Assembly: GCA_009781075.1 (NCBI GenBank)
Contig: WQYU01000010.1
Location: forward strand, 1-34,739
Reading direction: 5' to 3'
Length of the DNA: 34,739 bases
From: Paludibacter sp.
GTDB taxonomy: Bacteria; Bacteroidota; Bacteroidia; Bacteroidales; Paludibacteraceae
The notes under the pieces are model-generated. The model was given only the letters and a program-made list of their open reading frames with translations. It was not told the origin of the DNA and searched no databases. Positions 30,088 to 34,739 of this stretch are shown in pieces (the stretch's first letter is position 1; every line of letters starts with the position of its first letter). A program made the position numbers and the translations under genes.

Positions 30088-30350
30088 ATTGCTAATTAAA
30101 TATATATAACTTTACATTTCTATAATGCATCATCAACAGAATTGATATTGCCAACATTTCCATTTTTTTAGAATAACATTTCGATTTCCATCTCATTCTT
30201 GCCAAAAAGTGTCTGAATAAGCTGTTGTATCCTTCCAATGTGAAAGTTTCCTCCTTCGACGTATATGTTTTCCTTATTGGAATTACACTCTTTAAACAAT
30301 TCATAAGATTTTTTTGCTGCAAAGATAGTTTATATATTTAATTAGCAATG
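30088..30350 (-). mobile_element. IS1-derived miniature element with terminal inverted repeats
   Basis: ATTGCTAATTAAATATATATAA (30088-30109) and TTATATATTTAATTAGCAAT (30331-30350) are inverted repeats of about 20 bp that differ by one TA. Between them lies only the C-terminal part of an IS1-type transposase. The unit is 263 bp, so it looks like an internally deleted IS (a MITE-like derivative). I could not find a clear target-site duplication. Confidence 0.6.
30092..30322 (-). pseudogene. IS1 family transposase, C-terminal remnant
   Basis: 76 residues, of which TFTLEGYNSLFRHFLARMRWKSKCYSKKMEMLAISILLMMHY matches the end of IS1-family InsAB transposases (EGYNS..RH.LAR..RK.KCYSK..EM). The zinc-finger N-terminus and the first part of the DDE domain are missing, so no active enzyme is made. 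The initial Met lies inside the element and is fortuitous. The stop lies next to the left inverted repeat. A TATCTTTG box on the minus strand at 30321-30328 overlaps its 5' end and is probably a chance match. Confidence 0.75.
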
Positions 30351-30382
30351 CCAACAAAAAATATTTACATAAATAGTCAAAC

Positions 30383-31018
30383 CTATTCTGCGACCGCACG
30401 AATCGATCGACCGGATAAGCGATTGCCGTAAGTCGAGAGCGCACTGTTGTTATAGAAAGCTAAGATGTATGCATCCATATTACCGAACTGCGTACTGCTA
30501 AAATAGAAGCCGTAAATACCGACAATGTCGAGCGTACCGTTACTGCTTGCACGGGTGCCAGCAGCAGGCAGAAAAAGAGTGTTGCCTGTGTTTTTATCGG
30601 TAAATTTTTCACCATAAACACCGTTCTGCACTACCCACTCATGCTTAACTTTATCGGTATCAAGCAATTTGTTTAATTCATCAAGAGTAGGTAGACGCCA
30701 ACCTTGCGGGCAAGGATCATTGGTTTTCTCCCAACTATCGCCAGACGTGCTGCTATCCCATACAGTATCGCCGTTAGAGTTAATCATAGGGTCGGTAGCG
30801 CTCCACCCTATTTTTCTATTCCACTGGTAAAACATACCTGCGCTTTCAGGCGCGGCAGCAAAAGTACCAGGAGCATCCACATTGCGGGTAGCCCATTTAA
30901 CGCCGTTAATAACAACGCTTGCATTGTCAAGCGGTGGGTTAGCATCGTCTTTGCTACAAGAACTAAAAATAACTGTTGCAATTATTGCAACACCAAAAAT
31001 GAAACTAAGTTTTCTCAT
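30383..31018 (-). CDS. FISUMP-domain lipoprotein
   Basis: 211 residues. A signal peptide ends in a lipobox (FSSC, Cys at 21), followed by a short linker and a single FISUMP domain: VVINGVKWATRNVDAPGTF, ESAGMFYQWNR, WEKTNDPCPQGWRLPTLDELNKLL, LFLPAAGTR, YGFYFSSTQ and GRSIRAVAE at the end. It is a minimal version of the Ig-FISUMP lipoprotein without a stalk. The usual YWSS tryptophan is Phe here. The tail codons are again rich in NNC/NNT. A promoter at 31316-31323 implies a leader of about 290 nt containing a large hairpin. Function is likely ligand binding at the outer surface; the ligand is unknown. Confidence 0.88.
   Translation of the reverse strand: MRKLSFIFGVAIIATVIFSSCSKDDANPPLDNASVVINGVKWATRNVDAPGTFAAAPESAGMFYQWNRKIGWSATDPMINSNGDTVWDSSTSGDSWEKTNDPCPQGWRLPTLDELNKLLDTDKVKHEWVVQNGVYGEKFTDKNTGNTLFLPAAGTRASSNGTLDIVGIYGFYFSSTQFGNMDAYILAFYNNSALSTYGNRLSGRSIRAVAE
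30407..30505 (-). other. Possible DGR variable region in the FISUMP lipoprotein
   Basis: Between FSST and RAVA, 20 of 28 codons end in C or T, including ttc ggt aat, tac atc, gct ttc tat aac aac agt and act tac ggc aat cgc. This is unlike the A/T-ending codons of neighbouring housekeeping genes. It supports a template-derived origin but does not prove it. Confidence 0.4.
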
Positions 31019-31077
31019 TTCGTTTAATTTTTAAAAGTTATAATTAATAATTAATAATTAATAATCAGATTATTCTT

Positions 31078-31290
31078 CTATTATTTAGGTTGTGTGTAAT
31101 TTCAATTAATAAATGCAACTTTTTATTTAATTTATAATCAAAAACTTATAATGATTATGATGATTTGTTGAAATGGGAAATAACTTTATTTCAAATATTT
31201 ACTCAAAGTTATTCTCATTTCAACAAATTAATTAATTGTAATCATAAAACAAAAAAGTTGCATTTGATACTTGAATCTGCCTAATCATAG
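31078..31290 (-). repeat. Large imperfect inverted repeat in the FISUMP leader
   Basis: Nested arms: TTCAA (31101-31105)/TTGAA (31271-31275), AAATGCAACTTTTT (31111-31124)/AAAAAGTTGCATTT (31252-31265), ATGATTA (31151-31157)/TAATCAT (31239-31245), ATTTGTTGAAATG (31163-31175)/CATTTCAACAAAT (31216-31228) and AATAACTTT/AAAGTTATT (31179-31187/31205-31213). The loop is 17 nt. CTATTATTTAGG/CCTAATCATAG may extend it to 31078-31290. It lies between promoter (31316) and start (31018), so it would be transcribed as one long hairpin. It could be a leader structure or a decayed MITE. Confidence 0.7.
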
Positions 31291-31315
31291 TATAATATTA
31301 TTTACAAAATCTGTG

Positions 31316-31323
31316 CAAAAGTA
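31316..31323 (-). promoter_or_regulatory. -7 box of the FISUMP lipoprotein gene
   Basis: CAAAAGTA on the + strand reads TACTTTTG on the coding strand, 298 bp upstream of the start codon. Confidence 0.5.
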
Positions 31324-31473
31324 CAAAATTATTTTTATGTATGTAAAAATTTTTTATCAAAAATAAATCTGAAAATTTGCAGTTAAGAAAATTTTTACGA
31401 CCTTTGTCAAAAATTATGATTTTTGAAATATGCTAAATATTTGGATTTCAATAAATTAATATAAAATAAATAG

Positions 31474-31665
31474 ATGAAACAATCTTACGAACAGGCGTTT
31501 TCAGAACTTGAAAAAATCGTTTCCGAACTCGAAAAGTCAGAGGAAACAAATATTGACGAACTAAACAATAAAGTGAAACGGGCTGGCGAATTGCTTACCA
31601 TCTGCAAGAAAAAACTGTACGAAACCGATGTCGAACTCGAAAAAATTTTGGAGCAAATAAATTAA
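31474..31665 (+). CDS. xseB: Exodeoxyribonuclease VII small subunit
   Basis: 63 residues, the usual XseB size. YEQAFSELEKIVSELEKSEETNIDELNNKVKRAGELLTICKKKLYETDVELEKIL is the family pattern, a helical hairpin that binds the large subunit XseA. Exonuclease VII degrades single-stranded DNA from both ends in repair. xseA is often directly upstream in Bacteroidetes, but here the upstream 450 bp hold only the FISUMP leader, so xseA must be elsewhere. The 134-bp gap to the next gene contains a promoter, so the gene is probably monocistronic. Confidence 0.93.
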   Translation: MKQSYEQAFSELEKIVSELEKSEETNIDELNNKVKRAGELLTICKKKLYETDVELEKILEQIN

Positions 31666-31765
31666 AATCTATTTCATAATAGAAATTTTTTGGTTCAAAG
31701 AAAGTATCCAAAATGTTGTTACAGTTTGTTGTAAGGGCTTTGTTGTTGAAAATAAAAATTTTTCA

Positions 31766-31773
31766 TAAATTTG
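31766..31773 (+). promoter_or_regulatory. Promoter of the NfnA-like gene
   Basis: TAAATTTG matches TAnnTTTG, with TTG (31743-31745) as -33 element 20 bp upstream. The leader would be about 20 nt. Confidence 0.65.
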
Positions 31774-31799
31774 CAGCGTAATTTTTTTAAAACAAAGTA

Positions 31800-32639
31800 A
31801 TGAATAAAATTATATCAAAAGAGTATTTTTCCGAGAATGTTGTCAAACTTGAAATTGACGCCCCTTTGATTGCAAAAGCGCGAAAGGCAGGACATTTTGT
31901 AATCGTTCGTGTGGGTGAAAAAGGTGAGCGAATTCCGCTCACAATTACCGATTCCGACATTGAACGTGGTACGATAACGCTTGTTATTCAGCGAGTTGGG
32001 GTGTCGTCTGCAAAACTCTGTGACCTGCAAATCGGAGATTTTATCACCGATGTTGTCGGTCCGCTTGGGCGTGCCACTCATATTGAACGTTTCGGTACGG
32101 TTATTTGTGCCTGTGGCGGCGTTGGTACCGCACCAATGTTACCTATTGCGATGGCTTTGAAAGAGGCTGGAAATAAAGTTATTACGGTTCTGGCGGCGCG
32201 TACAAAAAAATTGATTATTTTGGAAGACCAATTGCGCAAATATTCCGATGAAGTTGTAATAATGACCGATGATGGGTCGTATGGGAATAAAGGATTGGTA
32301 ACCAATGGAATAGAGATGATTGTTGAGCGCGAAAAAGTTGATTTGTGCGTTACGATTGGTCCTGCGATAATGATGAAATTTGTAAGTATTCTTACAAAAA
32401 AATATGATATTCCAACTGTTGCGTCATTAAATACAATTATGGTTGACGGAACGGGAATGTGCGGCGCCTGCCGAGTAAGTATTGACGGAAAAGTGAAGTT
32501 TGTGTGTGTGGACGGACCTGAATTTGATGCACACAAAGTTGATTTTGACGAAATGCTGCTGCGTCTTAATGCATATAAAGATTTGGAACATATTGCTAAT
32601 GAAGAATTTCAAAAAAATTATACAGAAAAAATTTTCTAA
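31800..32639 (+). CDS. NfnA/SudB-like ferredoxin-NADP+ oxidoreductase subunit alpha
   Basis: 279 residues of the sulfide/dihydroorotate-dehydrogenase-like FAD/NAD-binding family. AGHFVIVRVGEKGERIPLTITD is the FAD-binding R-x-PLT motif in the beta-barrel domain, CACGGVGTAPMLPIAMALKEAGNKVITVLAARTKKLII the NAD-binding Rossmann motif, and DGTGMCGACRVSIDGKVKFVCVDGPEFDAHKVDFD the cysteine motif for a [2Fe-2S] cluster. In the Nfn enzyme this subunit pairs with a GltA-like subunit for electron bifurcation between NADH, NADPH and ferredoxin. The gltA-type gene normally follows directly, but here a YifB ATPase gene does, so the partner is elsewhere or absent. Confidence 0.88.
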   Translation: MNKIISKEYFSENVVKLEIDAPLIAKARKAGHFVIVRVGEKGERIPLTITDSDIERGTITLVIQRVGVSSAKLCDLQIGDFITDVVGPLGRATHIERFGTVICACGGVGTAPMLPIAMALKEAGNKVITVLAARTKKLIILEDQLRKYSDEVVIMTDDGSYGNKGLVTNGIEMIVEREKVDLCVTIGPAIMMKFVSILTKKYDIPTVASLNTIMVDGTGMCGACRVSIDGKVKFVCVDGPEFDAHKVDFDEMLLRLNAYKDLEHIANEEFQKNYTEKIF

Positions 32640-32752
32640 TAATTAATTACACTCCGATTTTTCCTTTTATTATGCCATAAAAATATTTATAAAATACTGA
32701 TAATTAGTATTTTATTTTTTAATATATAAAATAATTGTAAATAACATTAAAT

Positions 32753-34291
32753 ATGCTTGTAAAAACTTATGGTGCTGCTGTTCAGGGAATTAACGCAACG
32801 ATGATAACTATGGAAGTTAGCGTAACAGCCGGAATGCGTTATATGCTTGTAGGATTGCCCGATAATGCGGTACGTGAGGGTTTTGAACGCATAAATTCTG
32901 CTTTACACTATCACGGAATTTGGCTTCCTAAAAAAACAATTATCATAAATATGTCGCCTGCCGACATCAAAAAAGAAGGGTCGTCTTATGATTTGCCTAC
33001 TGCGGTTGGGATGCTTGCCGGATGTGAGTTGATTCCGTCGGATGATGTCGGCAAATATATGATAATGGGTGAATTATCACTCGACGGCGGCTTGCAGCCA
33101 ATAAAAGGCGTGTTGCCGATTGCCATCAAAGCGCGGGAAGAAGGTTTTAAAGGTGTTATTGTTCCAAAAGAAAATGCCAGAGAGGCGGCTGTAGTCAATA
33201 ACTTGGAAGTTTATGGCGCTGAAAATTTGATAGATGTCATTCATTTTTTTGAAGGGAAAAATACATTAGAGCAAACAGTTGTAAATACGCGTGAGGAATT
33301 TTTCCAAAATGTAAATCATTGGGAAATAGATTTTTCCGATGTAAAAGGGCAGGAAAATGTAAAACGTGCCCTTGAAGTTGCTGCTGCAGGCGGACACAAT
33401 ATAATTATGATTGGACCTCCGGGAGCAGGCAAATCAATGTTAGCAAAGCGCATTCCAACAATTTTACCACCACTGACTTTGTACGAGGCATTGGAAACTA
33501 CTAAAATTCACTCTGTTGCAGGAAAAATTGACAGCGGCACTTCCCTGATTTCACAACGACCGTTTCGCAGCCCTCATCATACAATTTCTGATGTTGCGCT
33601 GGTTGGCGGCGGCACCTTTCCACAACCGGGTGAAATTTCACTTGCGCACAATGGTGTGCTTTTCCTCGACGAACTCCCCGAGTTTAAACGTACAGTGCTT
33701 GAAGTAATGCGGCAGCCGCTTGAAGACAGGAAAATAAGTGTTTCGCGTGCTAAATTTTCTATCGAATATCCTGCAAGTTTTATGCTGGTTGCCTCAATGA
33801 ATCCCTGCCCTTGCGGCTACTATAATCATCCTGAAAAAGAATGTGTTTGCGGTCCCGGCGTTGTGCAAAAGTATTTGAGCCGTATTTCCGGTCCGCTTTT
33901 AGATAGAATTGATATTCATATTGAAATAATTCCCGTTCCTTTTGAGAAATTGTCGGAACTTCAAGAATCTGAGAGCAGCGAAAATGTGCGCAAGCGGGTA
34001 ATCGCTGCACGAGAAATCCAGCAGGAGCGTTTTGCCGATGTTGAAGGTGTATATTGCAACGCTCAAATGAGTTCCAAGCAACTGCGCACTTATGCTGTAC
34101 CCGACCAAGCAGGGTCGCAATTGCTGAAAAGTGCCATGCAACGACTTAACCTTTCTGCCCGTGCATACGATAGAATTCTAAAAGTGGCTCGTACTATTGC
34201 CGACCTTGATGCAGCGCAAAACATTGAACCACAACATCTTGCAGAAGCAATTAATTACAGAAATTTAGATAGAGAAGGCTGGGCAGGATAA
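32753..34291 (+). CDS. YifB/ComM family Mg-chelatase-like AAA ATPase
   Basis: 512 residues, full length. The N-terminal Lon-like fold (ChlI domain, about 1-165) has VSVTAGMRYMLVGLPDNAVREGFERINSAL and ADIKKEGSSYDLPTAVGMLAG. The AAA+ core has the Walker A MIGPPGAGKSMLAKR (about 220-234), FRSPHHTISDVALVGGG, the Walker B GVLFLDELPEF, and SMNPCPCGYYNHPEKECVCG, a conserved four-cysteine segment. A C-terminal Mg_chelatase_C domain follows (SSKQLRTYAV..ISARAYDRILKVARTIADL type). ComM homologues act as hexameric branch-migration helicases in natural transformation. The gene seems to stand alone, with no clear promoter box in the 113 bp upstream. Confidence 0.93.
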   Translation: MLVKTYGAAVQGINATMITMEVSVTAGMRYMLVGLPDNAVREGFERINSALHYHGIWLPKKTIIINMSPADIKKEGSSYDLPTAVGMLAGCELIPSDDVGKYMIMGELSLDGGLQPIKGVLPIAIKAREEGFKGVIVPKENAREAAVVNNLEVYGAENLIDVIHFFEGKNTLEQTVVNTREEFFQNVNHWEIDFSDVKGQENVKRALEVAAAGGHNIIMIGPPGAGKSMLAKRIPTILPPLTLYEALETTKIHSVAGKIDSGTSLISQRPFRSPHHTISDVALVGGGTFPQPGEISLAHNGVLFLDELPEFKRTVLEVMRQPLEDRKISVSRAKFSIEYPASFMLVASMNPCPCGYYNHPEKECVCGPGVVQKYLSRISGPLLDRIDIHIEIIPVPFEKLSELQESESSENVRKRVIAAREIQQERFADVEGVYCNAQMSSKQLRTYAVPDQAGSQLLKSAMQRLNLSARAYDRILKVARTIADLDAAQNIEPQHLAEAINYRNLDREGWAG

Positions 34292-34312
34292 TTATGCAGT
34301 ACAAATAATATT

Positions 34313-34555
34313 TCAGAACTTAAAAATTAATTCTGCATATAAAACTCTAAAATGTTTAATTTGCATTCTATAATTGTATTTTGCCTGCACTTCTTGGGCT
34401 TGGGCTTGTGATTGTGATTGCAAAAATTCAAAAACCGACAATTTGCCGCTACCATAACGCTCTTTTGCGTAACGGAATGATTCTTGTGCTGAAGTAACTG
34501 CTTGTAGTATCGTCCCCAAATACGTTGACTCTAATTTCGACATAAAATTAAACAT
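34313..34555 (-). pseudogene. TolC family outer-membrane efflux protein, C-terminal fragment
   Basis: 80 residues. AVTSAQESFRYAKERYGSGKLSVFEFLQSQSQAQAQEVQAKYNYRMQIKHFRVLYAE is typical of the last coiled-coil hairpin of TolC/OEP proteins (E-SFRYA-ERY-xG-xx-FEFL-xxQ). A full protein has 400-480 residues, so the first 80% is missing. The frame continues upstream only through sequence that is antisense to the IS982 fragment, so the break is at about 34535-34560. The rest of the gene may lie beyond the mobile element outside the window. Confidence 0.65.
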
Positions 34556-34739
34556 TATAGAGTTAGAGAAGAAAGAATCTTGCCGAAAAAAGAACGGCGA
34601 AAATTTCTGTTTGATTTAACAGATAACATTCGCAAATCTATTGCACAAAATATTGGTGAATTTGAAGATACTTACTGCATTGATTCTAAGCCTGTTGAGG
34701 TATGCCGATTATCACGTGCCAAGCGCAGTCAAATCGGAA
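34535..34739 (+). pseudogene. IS982 family transposase fragment
   Basis: The open frame from 34535 to the window end contains ERRKFLFDLTDNIRKSIAQ, then FEDTYCIDSKPVEVCRLSRAKRSQIG. The latter matches the IS982-type DDE motif region (xxIDSxPxxVCxxxRxxRS), with the first catalytic Asp in CIDSKP. No start codon or N-terminal domain precedes it, so the 5' part of the gene is missing. The C-terminal part may continue beyond the window. The fragment abuts the TolC fragment on the opposite strand. Confidence 0.7.

Noticed and set aside
148-34291. Template repeat or reverse transcriptase of a DGR within the window
   Set aside because: I looked for an AAC/AAT-rich copy of 1750-1890 and for YxDD-type reverse transcriptase motifs in the reading frames and found neither. 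The DGR core, if it exists, is outside.

Overview
The window looks like chromosomal DNA from an uncultured or little-studied member of the Bacteroidales. The evidence is low GC, a rplM-rpsI-rpsB-tsf cluster of Bacteroidetes type, lipoboxes of the FSSC/LQSC type, secreted FISUMP (Fibrobacter succinogenes major paralogous domain) proteins, and about fourteen copies of the Bacteroidetes -7 promoter box TAnnTTTG at sensible distances from genes. There are no rRNA genes, no CRISPR array and no tRNA that I could recognise.

Layout. 1-3.9 kb: two paralogous secreted 'head domain' proteins. The first has a FISUMP C-terminus that looks like a variable region (VR) of a diversity-generating retroelement (DGR). 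The second has lost that part. A HicAB toxin-antitoxin pair and a candidate structured RNA lie between them. 4-11 kb: a C1 peptidase, an IS110 remnant, and a minus-strand operon of three secreted RCC1 seven-bladed propeller proteins with related head domains. 11.2-17.2 kb: accessory genes, namely an unknown histidine-rich membrane protein, a broken RhuM-like gene, a lipoprotein with three Ig-like domains and a FISUMP domain, a DUF3791/DUF3990 pair (putative ADP-ribosyltransferase toxin) and a DUF234-type ATPase. 17.5-20.6 kb: HemW, a YhdH/AcuI-like reductase, bactofilin and an XRE regulator. 20.67-20.87 kb: a rod-shaped, promoter- and terminator-flanked RNA that resembles 6S RNA. 21-24.5 kb: an envelope cluster (LPP20 lipoprotein, beta-barrel, CsgG-like, LPP20-like). 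24.8-30 kb: tsf, rpsB, rpsI, rplM, a bile-acid-type transporter and trpS. 30-31.3 kb: an IS1-derived miniature element and a third FISUMP lipoprotein with a very long hairpin leader. 31.4-34.3 kb: xseB, an NfnA-like flavoprotein and a YifB/ComM ATPase. The end holds a TolC fragment abutting an IS982 transposase fragment.

How it fits together. The most interesting theme is a dispersed set of secreted display proteins. Their FISUMP C-termini carry runs of NNT/NNC codons, as expected if a remote DGR had rewritten AAT/AAC codons of a template. The codons 1774-1797 are eight consecutive NNT codons. No reverse transcriptase or template repeat is visible here, so the window would hold remote targets only. 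Around them are mobile remnants (IS110, IS1, IS982) and at least five copies of a palindromic element of about 115 bp that sits at gene ends and has helped to truncate one gene. The housekeeping blocks are ordinary.
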